Origin: a bacterium
Lineage (GTDB): Bacteria; Spirochaetota; Leptospiria; Leptospirales; Leptonemataceae
Assembly (NCBI GenBank): GCA_024742665.1
Contig: JANSYA010000003.1
Location: 310,001 to 374,000 of the forward strand
Length of the DNA stretch: 64,000 bases
Direction: 5' to 3'
Shown here: positions 11,404-19,878 of the stretch, piece by piece
Numbering within the stretch: the stretch's first letter is position 1
Layout of the letters: every line of letters starts with the position of its first letter
The notes under the pieces: model-generated
The model's database searches: none
The model's input: only the letters and a program-made list of their open reading frames with translations
What the model was told of the DNA's origin: nothing
Position numbers and translations under genes: made by a program

Positions 11404-11994
11404 TCACTCTCGCGTGACCGATCCGATCGGCGCGGTCAGCTTCCCGCTCCGATCGATGCGACCCCACTCCCCGCCGACCACGACGCGGTGTTCGCCTTCG
11501 GCTTTGAGTTCGCATTTCATACAGACCGCGGCCGTTCCGGATTTCTCGAAGGGCTCCGCGAAATCGTAGGCGGCGGGGATTTCAATTTCGCCCGCCGAAT
11601 TAAAAAAGCCCATGCGTCCCCGCTCATCCACAAAACGCGCCAGAGCCTGCCGATAGGGATCCGGACCGTTATCGAAAACGAAGGGTCGTACGAAGACTGC
11701 GCCGCGGGCGTCGATCATCGCCCAGCCGGAATCGTCGACGACGCCGGCCAGAGCGCCGCGAAAGTCTCCGGCGATTTGATACGCGGGCTCGATGACGACC
11801 GCTCCCTCCGGATTGCGATAGCCCCACAGACCGGAGGCCTCGTCTTCGAAAGCCTCAAGCGCGGCCGCTGTAAAATCGGCGGAGGCGTCTTCGCCGTCGA
11901 CTTCGGAATTTCCCGGAGCGCAAGCGACCGCAATAATCGCTAAAAAAAACAAAGCCGCGGACAAGCTGGAACGATGAATCAACAAAAGACGCAT
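11404..11994 (-). CDS. WG-repeat lipoprotein
   Basis: This 196-residue protein has a lipoprotein signal (MRLLLIHRSSLSAALFFL then AVACAP) and WG-type repeats: GLWGYRNPEGAVVIEPAY, SGWAMIDARGAVFVRP, GRMGFFNSAGEIEIPAAY and a final EWGRIDRSGKL. Such repeats form small beta units in bacterial surface and periplasmic proteins of mostly unknown role. The ATG at 11994 starts the signal peptide; the frame is open 20 codons further up. It follows the PQQ-propeller lipoprotein gene on the same strand, separated by a strongly structured 157-base gap. It is probably anchored to the inner or outer membrane. Confidence 0.82.
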   Translation of the reverse strand: MRLLLIHRSSLSAALFFLAIIAVACAPGNSEVDGEDASADFTAAALEAFEDEASGLWGYRNPEGAVVIEPAYQIAGDFRGALAGVVDDSGWAMIDARGAVFVRPFVFDNGPDPYRQALARFVDERGRMGFFNSAGEIEIPAAYDFAEPFEKSGTAAVCMKCELKAEGEHRVVVGGEWGRIDRSGKLTAPIGSVTRE

Positions 11995-12058
11995 AATAAA
12001 TCCTACAAAAACGATACGAATAGTACAACCAACAAGAGCAAGGCCCCACGTCACTCGC

Positions 12059-12147
12059 GGCGGACAGGAGGTCCGCCGGGCCCGTCGACTCGCGCATATC
12101 GCAAGACCGCGCGTCGACGGGCTGACGTGCGGCCTTGCGATATGCGC
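12059..12147. repeat. Interleaved inverted repeats in the gap between two lipoprotein genes
   Basis: Three perfect inverted repeats overlap here. GGCGGAC (12059-12065) pairs with GTCCGCC (12071-12077) around an AGGAG loop. GCCCGTCGAC (12080-12089) pairs with GTCGACGGGC (12113-12122). GCGCATATCGCAAG (12092-12105) pairs with CTTGCGATATGCGC (12134-12147), and that stem can extend inward over the arm at 12113-12122. The last two are interleaved as A-B-A'-B', so they could form a pseudoknot or two exclusive hairpins. No T-run follows on either strand, so this is not a standard terminator. Confidence 0.7.
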
Positions 12148-12151
12148 TCGA

Positions 12152-13459
12152 TCAGAAAATCTCTTCGAGCACGTAGAACATATTGCGATCGGTGCCGAAG
12201 AGCATGCGTTTGCCCGAGATGACCGGCGCGCTCAACACGGCGCCTTCCAGATCCATTTCCCAGAGCACGTCCCCCGTGCGAGCCGAAAGGCAGACCAGCT
12301 TCGGCAGAGCTTCGATCACGCCGCCGCTGCGTTCGCGTTCGTCTCCGAGCACGCCGAAATAAATGCGGTCCCCCGCGATGGTCGGCGCGCTCGAAGTATG
12401 ATAGTCGAACTGCCGCGTCCAGGCGATGTCGCCGCTCTCTTTATAAAAAGCGCGGACCGTTGAATCGCCGCTGGTATAAATCACCAGATCGCCCCACAGA
12501 GACGGCGCCATATAGTCGAGCAGGTCGACGTGGCGATAAAATATATTGTCCGCGTTCTGAGCGGAAAAGCGGCTCCAGTCATACTCGCGTTTTTTTTCCC
12601 AGACCTCGGCTCCAGTCACGCGATTCAGGGCGTAGTACTGCAGGGTCGATCCGCGGCCGGTGAAGAAATTGCTGGCGTAATAGACGTTCTCTTCGTCGAT
12701 CGCGGGGAATGAATACCATACGGGATAGTTGATATTCACGCGCACGTTCCACAGAAACTTACGCTTCTCAATATCGTAGGCGCCGAAACCGCGCAGGCGC
12801 GGGGCCCAGTAGACGATGCCGTCGTATACCTGGAAAGTATGATGCGACCAGACCGGATTCGGTATCTTATGCTGGAGCTTGCCGTTTAAATCCAAAAAGA
12901 AAGTCGCGCCGGTATCGCTGGTAAAGATGACGTTGTCCCCGTAGCGTAAGATCAACGACTGCACCGTGTTGCCGGTGGCGAAGCGCCAGCGCTCTTTGCC
13001 GTCTTCGATATTCACGGCGTAGACCGTGCCGTCGTTGCTGCCGAAGTACACCGTATCGTCGTCGGCGAAGGGCACCGAATTCACGGCGTTCTTCGTGGGG
13101 AAAATCCAGCGCATATAGCCGGACTCCGCGTCCAGGGCGTAGAAATTCCCGTCGCTCGATCCGAAGAAAATCGTTTCGCCTTTGATGATCGGCGGATTAA
13201 ACGAAGCGGCCTCGTCGCCCTTAAACTGCAGGCGCAGCTTCCAGCGCAAACCAAGCGGCGGATACAGCGCGTTGGTCGTGGCGCCGGAGCCGTCCTTCCC
13301 GCGGTACTCCAGCCAGTCCAGCTGGGGCTGGCAGCCCGCCGCAGCAGCGATCATGGCGAGAGCGCCGATGAAAAGGGCCGCCGGACCTGGCCGTGGATTT
13401 CGCCGCGAAGGCGAAGTCCGGGCGGCCCGCTTCGCGGGAGTCGTAATTCGCCGCGGCAT
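12152..13459 (-). CDS. PQQ-type beta-propeller lipoprotein (BamB-like fold)
   Basis: This protein has a basic N-terminus, a hydrophobic segment ending in MIAAAAGCQP (lipobox), then repeated propeller blades seen as FFGSSDGNFYALDAESGYMRW, VYFGSNDGTVYAVNIEDGKERW and IYTSGDSTVRAFYKESGDIAW, the usual PQQ-like repeat signature. It resembles BamB and related scaffolds but BamB identity is not established. The ATG at 13459 is used; an upstream in-frame TTG at 13486 would overlap the stop of the transglutaminase gene as TTGA. The close spacing places it in the MoxR-DUF58-transglutaminase operon. It is likely lipid-anchored outside the cytoplasm, perhaps as a substrate-binding or assembly scaffold for that system; this last point is inference. 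Confidence 0.85.
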   Translation of the reverse strand: MPRRITTPAKRAARTSPSRRNPRPGPAALFIGALAMIAAAAGCQPQLDWLEYRGKDGSGATTNALYPPLGLRWKLRLQFKGDEAASFNPPIIKGETIFFGSSDGNFYALDAESGYMRWIFPTKNAVNSVPFADDDTVYFGSNDGTVYAVNIEDGKERWRFATGNTVQSLILRYGDNVIFTSDTGATFFLDLNGKLQHKIPNPVWSHHTFQVYDGIVYWAPRLRGFGAYDIEKRKFLWNVRVNINYPVWYSFPAIDEENVYYASNFFTGRGSTLQYYALNRVTGAEVWEKKREYDWSRFSAQNADNIFYRHVDLLDYMAPSLWGDLVIYTSGDSTVRAFYKESGDIAWTRQFDYHTSSAPTIAGDRIYFGVLGDERERSGGVIEALPKLVCLSARTGDVLWEMDLEGAVLSAPVISGKRMLFGTDRNMFYVLEEIF

Positions 13460-13482
13460 TCTCGATATATTCAGACTACCGT

Positions 13483-15936
13483 TCAATAGTACAGACTCCG
13501 TAAACTCAAGAGACGCCGCGCGATCGAAAAGACGCCGGGGCGGCGTAGTTCTTTCAGCGCGCCGCGATGCTGTTCGTCCAATTTTTTCCAGAGCTCGTCT
13601 TCTTCGCCGGGGGCGTAGTTCGACTTAAACAGCAGAGTCGTATAGCTCGCGGCGAAGGGTCGCAGCGCCGCTCGTTCTTCCGCGTATTCCAAACCGGTTT
13701 GGTAGGGAGCCTTGATCGGCTGGCCGTCTCTGGCGAGCTGCATCAGCAAGTACGTAAAGCGGGCTTTCAGCGCCCGGCGGCTGCGTCCGCGCGAGGCGAA
13801 ATAATAGTACCACTCGCGACCAAGCCGCAGAATATACAGCAAGACGAGCACGCCGACGACCGCCACCGCCAGAATCTGCAGCGCCAGACGCACCGGGAAC
13901 TGAAACTCGGGTTTGGTTTGCGGGACGGGCTGTTCTTCAATCAATGGAATCAGCACGTCCATATTATTGGCGTTCTTATCCGGCTCGGGCGGAATCGCGA
14001 AGGCGGTCGATTCGAAATCGATCCAGCCGAAGCCCGGCAAAAAGAACTGCACCCAGGCGTGGCGGTGGGCATTCGTTACGAGATACAGCTGCTCCATCGG
14101 AAAATCTTGCAGCGGCTTGATCCGCTTGCGCAGCTCATGCATACCGCGAATATGCGCCGGAGTCTGCATATCGTCCGATGCCAGAAAGCCGATCACGACC
14201 CGGGAGGGAATGCCGTCCATACGGGCCAGCACCGCGGCGGTGTGGGCGAACTCGGTGCAGTCGCCGGTTTTTGTTTTCGATAAAAATTCGGCCAGCTTAA
14301 CGGCGCGCGTATCTTCGTCGAAGCCCCGTTCATACTGGTGTTTTTCGAAGCTGCGCAATATCGCTTCAATGCGTTCGAAGTAGCTCTGATCGGCTTTGCG
14401 CGCGCGGCGCAGGTGGGCGCGAAATTGTTTTTCAATCGCAGGAGCCACCTCTACGTAGAGATCGTCGGCCATGCGTTCTTTTTCGACGGCGTTTAGATCG
14501 CGCACCAGCTTCCAGTCTTTCGGCGAAGACATGCTGACGCGGGAAATCGCATGATACGATAAATTAAAGGGATGGTAACGCGTATCCTGGACCGTCGGTA
14601 AAATCTTAAAGGGGCGATAGGCGGTCGCACGTTCGCTCAGAGTCGAAAGATAGTAGATGTCGACGGGTTCGCGTTTGTCGTCGCGACTGCTTACCTGATC
14701 CTGCCAGGTCTCGACCAGATGCCGGGTGGTCAGTTCGTTCAGCGCTTCGCGCTCGACCGGAGTGCGAGCGAATCCCTGCTCCTGATCGAAGTCCCCCCAG
14801 TATTCCGTGGCGGCGTACACCGGGTCGACGGGGCTGGCGATCACCATCACGGCTTCCTGATGAGTCCCGCCCCCTTCGCCGCTTTGCTCGCGTTTGTCCC
14901 ACTGATCGGCGGGAATGCCTTCGACCTTCTGATCGTTTTCGCCGGCCTGCCCGTCCCGGGGCGTGCCGCCGCCGCGATTCTGGCGACGCTGTTGGTCTTC
15001 CTGGTTTTCATCGCCTTCGCCCTGCTGCTGATTCGGCCGTCCGCCGCCCTGGCCCTGGCCTTCTTGCTGACGCCGCTGCTGTTCAGCGCCGGAGCCCTGG
15101 CCGCCGCGATTTTCATCGGGACGTGTGCCCTGCTCCGGCCCGTCTTCCTGCTGCTGATCGCCGCCGCCCTGACGTTCGGATGGATATTTCTCTTCGCCTT
15201 CGCCGAGCGGCAGGCCGTTGCGGGTGTCTTCGCCTTCGCCGCCCTGCTGGCCCTCCAGACCTTCGCCTTCGTTATCTAATGGTCGGGGCTCGGGCTGCTC
15301 ACGGTCGTCGTTTAAGGCGATTTGATTTTGAACGTAGTCCAGGGGAATCAAGAAAGTCGCGAAGGCCAGCACCACGCCGAATACCAAAAACGCGGCGACT
15401 TCTTTGCGCCGGCGGTCGCGGCTGCGATCGGGAAAGGCCGCCAGGTACAGAACCAGGCTGTGAATCAAAAACGAAACGACGGCCAGCACCAGCAGAAACT
15501 TAATCAGCCCGGCGTTGGCCGTCGCGATCTCTTCGGCGGAGCGCGTGAAACTTAAAATCTTAAAATAGACCAGACCGAATAAAAATAATTCGAGGGCGGC
15601 GAGTCCCAGGCCCCGCTGTCCGAAGACCAATCGCGTCAGGACGTACGAGCCGACGCCCGCGCCGATATAGAGCAGCATCACGCTGAACTCGAAGCCGGCG
15701 AGCACCGCCATCGCAAACATCAACAGGCCGACGGCGGTCGCCGGCCCGGCCCACCAGGCGAAGCGCGGCGGACGTAAAAAATACGCGGCGCACATCATGG
15801 CCGGCACGAGAAAGAACCAGGTGAATTTCCCTGTGCGATCATAGGCGACGACGACCGCGTCGCTGATCAAATAAGGAACGGCAACGAGAGTCGCGTACAA
15901 CGCCAGACGGGTAAAAAACAGTAGAGTTTGCATCAT
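13483..15936 (-). CDS. Membrane transglutaminase-like protein (TgpA type)
   Basis: This 817-residue protein has about six membrane spans in residues 1-200, a charged Gly/Gln/Glu-rich segment without hydrophobic residues from about 210 to 355, a periplasmic transglutaminase-core domain with Cys560 in TGDCTEFAHTAAVLARM, His626 in HRHAWVQFFLPG and Asp in GWIDFEST, a further span near 690-715 and a cytoplasmic tail. The layout matches TgpA-type proteins, which usually sit beside a DUF58 protein and a MoxR ATPase, as here. It should act on a protein or peptide outside the cytoplasmic membrane. The start is ATG 15936 or the adjacent ATG. The long disordered segment is unusual. The substrate is unknown. 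Confidence 0.9.
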   Translation of the reverse strand: MMQTLLFFTRLALYATLVAVPYLISDAVVVAYDRTGKFTWFFLVPAMMCAAYFLRPPRFAWWAGPATAVGLLMFAMAVLAGFEFSVMLLYIGAGVGSYVLTRLVFGQRGLGLAALELFLFGLVYFKILSFTRSAEEIATANAGLIKFLLVLAVVSFLIHSLVLYLAAFPDRSRDRRRKEVAAFLVFGVVLAFATFLIPLDYVQNQIALNDDREQPEPRPLDNEGEGLEGQQGGEGEDTRNGLPLGEGEEKYPSERQGGGDQQQEDGPEQGTRPDENRGGQGSGAEQQRRQQEGQGQGGGRPNQQQGEGDENQEDQQRRQNRGGGTPRDGQAGENDQKVEGIPADQWDKREQSGEGGGTHQEAVMVIASPVDPVYAATEYWGDFDQEQGFARTPVEREALNELTTRHLVETWQDQVSSRDDKREPVDIYYLSTLSERATAYRPFKILPTVQDTRYHPFNLSYHAISRVSMSSPKDWKLVRDLNAVEKERMADDLYVEVAPAIEKQFRAHLRRARKADQSYFERIEAILRSFEKHQYERGFDEDTRAVKLAEFLSKTKTGDCTEFAHTAAVLARMDGIPSRVVIGFLASDDMQTPAHIRGMHELRKRIKPLQDFPMEQLYLVTNAHRHAWVQFFLPGFGWIDFESTAFAIPPEPDKNANNMDVLIPLIEEQPVPQTKPEFQFPVRLALQILAVAVVGVLVLLYILRLGREWYYYFASRGRSRRALKARFTYLLMQLARDGQPIKAPYQTGLEYAEERAALRPFAASYTTLLFKSNYAPGEEDELWKKLDEQHRGALKELRRPGVFSIARRLLSLRSLYY

Positions 15937-15997
15937 TCCACAACCTTTCCGATCATTTACAAAATGCGGCGAAGCCTGAGTTCGCCGGCCGCATTCT

Positions 15998-17347
15998 TCA
16001 TAATAGCGACACTTTCAGACGTTCTTCAATCAAACGACCGCCCCGCCCGGCCACGGCGGCGTTCACATCGCTGCCGGCGACATGGTCCGCCCCGTCCCGC
16101 CGGAACAACCATAGCCCCGGATACGGCACGCGATGTTCTAACGGTAGAAATCGCACGCGGCGAATTTTCTTTTCGTCGGCCGCCCGTTCGCCGCTGGCGG
16201 AAGCGCGCGTGGTCGTGCGAAATACGCTATAGATTACGCCGGGCTGTAGCGCTCCGGCCAGGCCTTTATCGTACGGCGTGCTGAAAATAAATTTCTCGGA
16301 CGCTCCCGCCACCCCGCTCCCCTGAGCGAGAACCCCGCCCCGCACGAAAGCGATCGACGCCAGTCGGTTGGCGAAATCGTGAACGTCGGACTCGGACTCG
16401 ATCAAAATCACGTCCTGGGCCGTCACGATCCGAAAGCGGAACTCCGGATGATCGCGTTTAATCTGGCTGATAAAAGCAAGCAGCCAGCTCTTCGCGAAAT
16501 TCAGGTGCAGCAAGGCCGCGGGAGTATCGAGGGGCGCGCTCGTAAAATTACGAAATTCGACGTGCAGCAGCCGGGATTCTTCCGGCGACTTCGGCGCGAT
16601 GCGCGTAATCATTTCGCCGATGCGAAAGCTGGCCTTCCAGTTCAAATCTTTCAGCCGGTCGCCGGGCTGGTATTCGCGCATATAATATTTTTCTTCGTCG
16701 GCGTTGCGCATGCGGCGAGTGCTTTCAAAAGAAGCGGCGTTGCGAAAGTGCAGCGGCGGTTTGCCCGGCAAAAGCGGCGGCTGCACATGAATCGTGCGAT
16801 ACTGCTCGCGGCCGAGGCGCGCGCGAGTCAAACCGAAGACGTCTTTCAAATACATGCGCCCCACGACCCGGGCCACGCCCGATACGGGAAAATACAGCGG
16901 GATATCGATCTCGCTGCCGCGCGACGAAGCGCCCTCTTCGCGCAAAAGAAAGCTGGTGTCGCGGCCCGCTTCGAAAGGTCCGCGAATCACGAAGTGAAAG
17001 CGATAGAACCAGTGCGGCTGTCCCGTGCCGAGATGCAGGCGCTGCTTGATGTCGGTCAGACGGGCGACGATCGGCCCGGAATTTTCCCAGACCACGTCCG
17101 GGTTCTGCAAACGCAGGGCCTGCAGTCGACCGTCCAGCACCAGCACGAATAAGATCAGCAGCGAAAGCGTCGAGAAGACGGCGGCGAAGACGTTCAGAGT
17201 GCCGAAGGTATAGCCGACCAGATACAGGCTGACTGCGAACAGGATGCTGCCCGTAATCGTCAGCGGATAATAATAGGCGATCGTATACCAGAAGCCGGAA
17301 GCGGAAGATTCGCCGGCTTCAGATTGCCTGTCCTGGGAGTCGTTCAT
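15998..17347 (-). CDS. DUF58 domain membrane protein
   Basis: This 449-residue protein has two membrane spans near residues 28-75 and a DUF58 domain marked by YQPGDRLKDLNWKASFR at about 230-246, the family signature. DUF58 proteins are partners of MoxR AAA+ ATPases and are thought to bind them through a von Willebrand-like region. The gene lies between the MoxR gene (67 bases upstream) and the transglutaminase gene (61 bases downstream), all on the same strand. The C-terminal 60 residues, after the GVAGASEKFIFSTPYDKG segment, are Arg/Ala-rich and less conserved-looking. The start is the ATG at 17347. The molecular role within the trio is not known in general. Confidence 0.9.
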   Translation of the reverse strand: MNDSQDRQSEAGESSASGFWYTIAYYYPLTITGSILFAVSLYLVGYTFGTLNVFAAVFSTLSLLILFVLVLDGRLQALRLQNPDVVWENSGPIVARLTDIKQRLHLGTGQPHWFYRFHFVIRGPFEAGRDTSFLLREEGASSRGSEIDIPLYFPVSGVARVVGRMYLKDVFGLTRARLGREQYRTIHVQPPLLPGKPPLHFRNAASFESTRRMRNADEEKYYMREYQPGDRLKDLNWKASFRIGEMITRIAPKSPEESRLLHVEFRNFTSAPLDTPAALLHLNFAKSWLLAFISQIKRDHPEFRFRIVTAQDVILIESESDVHDFANRLASIAFVRGGVLAQGSGVAGASEKFIFSTPYDKGLAGALQPGVIYSVFRTTTRASASGERAADEKKIRRVRFLPLEHRVPYPGLWLFRRDGADHVAGSDVNAAVAGRGGRLIEERLKVSLL

Positions 17348-17414
17348 AGATCATCGGATCCGAAGCGGGCGCGCGCTATAATCAGAAAGGCGAGCGCCCG
17401 ACGACGGCTGCGCG

Positions 17415-18398
17415 TCACGCAGTGATTTCTTTTTCGATCCGCCCCAGAACTTCCGCCGGGCTCTGGCCGGGATCTTCCAATTCCAGACGATGTGCGAGGG
17501 CCGGTTCAATCAGCTCTTTGACGAGATCGATCGATACGTAGTTCACGCCGCGCACGAGCGCGAGGGCCCGCGCCAGACGCGAAAGCTTGATGCCCGCCCG
17601 CGGGCTGCAGCCGGTTACGACGCCGGGATAGCCGCGGGTGCGACGCGTAAAACGCACGATATAACTAACGACGTCGTCATGAATCGAAACTTCGTCGACC
17701 AGCTTTTGCCAGGCGATCAGCTCCGAAACCTCGGCGACCGGCGCGAAGCCTTTCCAGGAATCTTCGACGCCGTGCTTTTTTACGATGTCGATTTCGCTCG
17801 CTTCGTCGGGATAACCCATCGAAAGCTGAACCATGAAACGGTCGAGCTGCGGCGCCGGCAGCGGAAACAGATGCGCGCCGCGCAGGTTCATCGTCGAAAT
17901 AATAAAAAACGGATCGGGCAATTCGTAGGTCTGCCCTTCGATCGAAACTTTCTGTTCTTCCATCGCCTGGAAAAACGACCCCTGGGTTTTCGGCGTCAGC
18001 AGGTTGATCTCGTCGCACAAAACGAAATGCGCGAAGATTGGACCGCTGTTAAACACGTAGGTGTTGTTGTGCATGTCGAAGCGGTTGAAACCCAGAATAT
18101 CCTGGGGCAGCAAATCGACCGTGCACTGAATGCGATTGAAGTAGCGCACGTCCACGCCCTCGGCGGTTTTGTCGTCGGAGCCCCAGCGAATGGAACCCGC
18201 CAGAGCCCGCGCGAGACTGGTCTTACCAACGCCGTGGGAATCGGCGAGCATCACATGACCGCCGGCGATCTTCGCGGCGATGATGTGCTCTAATTTGCCT
18301 GGATCAATTGTGATGACGGAGTGGATATTCTGACTGACCCGGGCGATGCCTTCGCAGGCCGCGGCGAAAATTGCGGGATCGATACTGGATGAATTCAT
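17415..18398 (-). CDS. MoxR family AAA+ ATPase
   Basis: This 327-residue AAA+ ATPase has a Walker A motif SHGVGKTS (about 54-61), Walker B as VLCDEINLL, a sensor region FFIISTMNL and the arginine-containing PAPQLDRFMVQLSMGYP segment typical of MoxR proteins. The conserved DEIN is kept. Start: ATG 18398 follows a CAGG ribosome-binding core at good distance; the frame continues upstream to a TTG at 18416. It leads the operon with DUF58, transglutaminase and PQQ-propeller genes, a common MoxR arrangement. The family acts as a chaperone-like remodeller in assembly of metal centres or protein complexes; the client here is unknown. Confidence 0.93.
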   Translation of the reverse strand: MNSSSIDPAIFAAACEGIARVSQNIHSVITIDPGKLEHIIAAKIAGGHVMLADSHGVGKTSLARALAGSIRWGSDDKTAEGVDVRYFNRIQCTVDLLPQDILGFNRFDMHNNTYVFNSGPIFAHFVLCDEINLLTPKTQGSFFQAMEEQKVSIEGQTYELPDPFFIISTMNLRGAHLFPLPAPQLDRFMVQLSMGYPDEASEIDIVKKHGVEDSWKGFAPVAEVSELIAWQKLVDEVSIHDDVVSYIVRFTRRTRGYPGVVTGCSPRAGIKLSRLARALALVRGVNYVSIDLVKELIEPALAHRLELEDPGQSPAEVLGRIEKEITA

Positions 18399-18463
18399 GG
18401 ACACCTGGAGTTGCAAACCGGGGATATTTGCGGAGTTTCTTTATGAAAACCAGGCGGGGCTGC

Positions 18464-19375
18464 TCATGGCAACCGTTCTTTTCCGGAATTGCCCGCACGA
18501 GATCGCGTTCCCGACCTTCTCAGATCCGCTCGAATTCGATCGCGCTCCAATCGCAGTAGATAGTCCGCCATCCCGCGACGGAATTCCAGAATCGCTTCTT
18601 CAAACTGCAGCAGGCCGCGATTGCGACTGCCCGGATTCATCTCGGGCCGGCTCGCGGGAAAGGCCAGCCGTTCGAGTTCGTCGATCAAAAGCAGGCGCAG
18701 TCGGCGCGAAAAACGATTTCGCAGAAATTCCTCCAGCTCCGGCGTCGCGTGCACGAGAACATGGGCCAGCACGTTGGGCGTATTGCGGGCGATCATCTGG
18801 TCGGCGTCGAAGGGCGACCAGCGCAGCAGATCCGAAGGCTGCGGCGGCGCTTCCGGAACCGACAGGCCATCCCCGTCCGACGCGGGTCCCGTGCCACCGG
18901 CATTCGAAACAGAACCCGCGCTCAGGAGCGCCTGGAAAAGCGGCAGACTGCTTTCGCCCGGCGGCTCGGCCCGGCTCAGAAAATCGCCGAGAGATTGGGA
19001 TTGCAGGGCCCGGCACAGACCCACCTCGGACATATGCAGCAGGCCCTGGATTTTCAGCCCCCCGTCCGCCGCCTTCTGGCGGGTCAGGTAGCTCTGGGTA
19101 TTAATCAGGATCGAAACGCTGGCCCCGCCTGGAGTCTTCGCCGCAGCCTCCAGCCGAAACAGCTGGTCATTGGTTTTGATCAGGGCGAATTTGCCGCCGG
19201 TCGGCAGCTCACCGGGCGGGGCATGCCGAATTACGAGGAATTTTTCGAGTTTGTCCCGCAGCTCTCGCAGCAGCTGATCCAGGCGTTCGTCCGGTCCGAG
19301 ATCGGAATCCCCGTCGGAATCGGGGTTCGTACGCCGCCTGCGTCCGCCGCCAAAAATACGCCGCCAGATAGACAT
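18464..19375 (-). CDS. Uncharacterised protein, possibly FliG-C-like
   Basis: This 303-residue protein starts with a short basic segment (MSIWRRIFGGG RRRR) and is predicted soluble. I do not recognise it firmly. A stretch near the C-terminus, NTPNVLAHVLVHATPELEEF then LRNRFSRRLRLLLIDELERL and a final EEAILEFRRGMADYLLRLE, has the rhythm of the C-terminal FliG/MgtE-N type helical repeat (a set of short helices with SRR and ELERL positions). The middle contains a Pro/Gly/Ser linker at about 175-200. Start: ATG 19375; the frame is open 28 codons upstream. It lies 65 bases upstream of the MoxR gene on the same strand and may be cotranscribed. Flagellar or motor function is only a suggestion. Confidence 0.6.
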   Translation of the reverse strand: MSIWRRIFGGGRRRRTNPDSDGDSDLGPDERLDQLLRELRDKLEKFLVIRHAPPGELPTGGKFALIKTNDQLFRLEAAAKTPGGASVSILINTQSYLTRQKAADGGLKIQGLLHMSEVGLCRALQSQSLGDFLSRAEPPGESSLPLFQALLSAGSVSNAGGTGPASDGDGLSVPEAPPQPSDLLRWSPFDADQMIARNTPNVLAHVLVHATPELEEFLRNRFSRRLRLLLIDELERLAFPASRPEMNPGSRNRGLLQFEEAILEFRRGMADYLLRLERDRIRADLRRSGTRSRAGNSGKERLP

Positions 19376-19450
19376 AATCCAGAGGCGCACGGCGTACGCA
19401 AAAAGGCAATTACTTATGACCCGGCGAGTCGGGCTGGCCGGGCAAGCTGA

Positions 19451-19495
19451 AAGACTCACGGGGACGGCCGGACCGCCCCCGAAATACAGAGTCTT
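19451..19495 (-). terminator. Hairpin at the rpmE stop codon, possible terminator
   Basis: The arms AAGACTC and GAGTCTT (19451-19457 and 19489-19495) enclose a second stem of CGGGG and CCCCG. The structure begins within the stop codon of the L31 gene and is followed by only a short TTTC on the minus strand, so termination is plausible but not typical. Confidence 0.4.
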
Positions 19496-19694
19496 ATTTC
19501 ATCTTGTATTTTTTCTTGAAGCGATCGACGCGACCGGCGGAGTCGATGATCTTCTGGGTGCCGGTGTAGAAGGGGTGACAGTTGGAGCAGATCTCCACGT
19601 TCATATCGCCCCGGGTGGACCGGGTTTTGTATTCAGCGCCACACGCACACTTAATGTTCACGTCGACGTATTCGGGATGGATGCCTGCTTTCAT
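19494..19694 (-). CDS. rpmE: Ribosomal protein L31 (zinc-binding form)
   Basis: This 66-residue protein is large-subunit ribosomal protein L31. It begins [19 protein letters not shown] and carries CACG with a second pair in [12 protein letters not shown], the zinc-binding C+ form, and ends in a basic KKKYKMK tail. The start is ATG 19694; the frame is open 34 codons further but those residues are not L31. rpmE is often close to rho, and rho lies about 2.6 kb away here on the same strand. A C+ form fits growth with zinc available; the zur-znu operon of this window could be relevant, but no second zinc-free copy is seen. Confidence 0.97.
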   Translation of the reverse strand: MKAGIHPEYVDVNIKCACGAEYKTRSTRGDMNVEICSNCHPFYTGTQKIIDSAGRVDRFKKKYKMK

Positions 19695-19878
19695 GGTGTA
19701 GCTCCTGATTTTCTCACCTGCGTCTGGTGTCAATCCTATATATAGAAGACAATCCGTTCTCGGGTGGTATTGCATTAGATGCGAGCCGGCTCTCATGGTT
19801 ACGCCTCAGCCGCGAGAATTCCGGCAAGCGTCCAGGGCTCCCGCAGGACACGACTTTCACGGCATCTCGTTGGGCGGC

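Noticed and set aside
14719-15279. Long hydrophobic plus-strand reading frame
   Set aside because: It is the antisense of the Gly/Gln/Glu-rich part of the transglutaminase gene; the Leu/Ala-rich content follows from codon bias of that segment.
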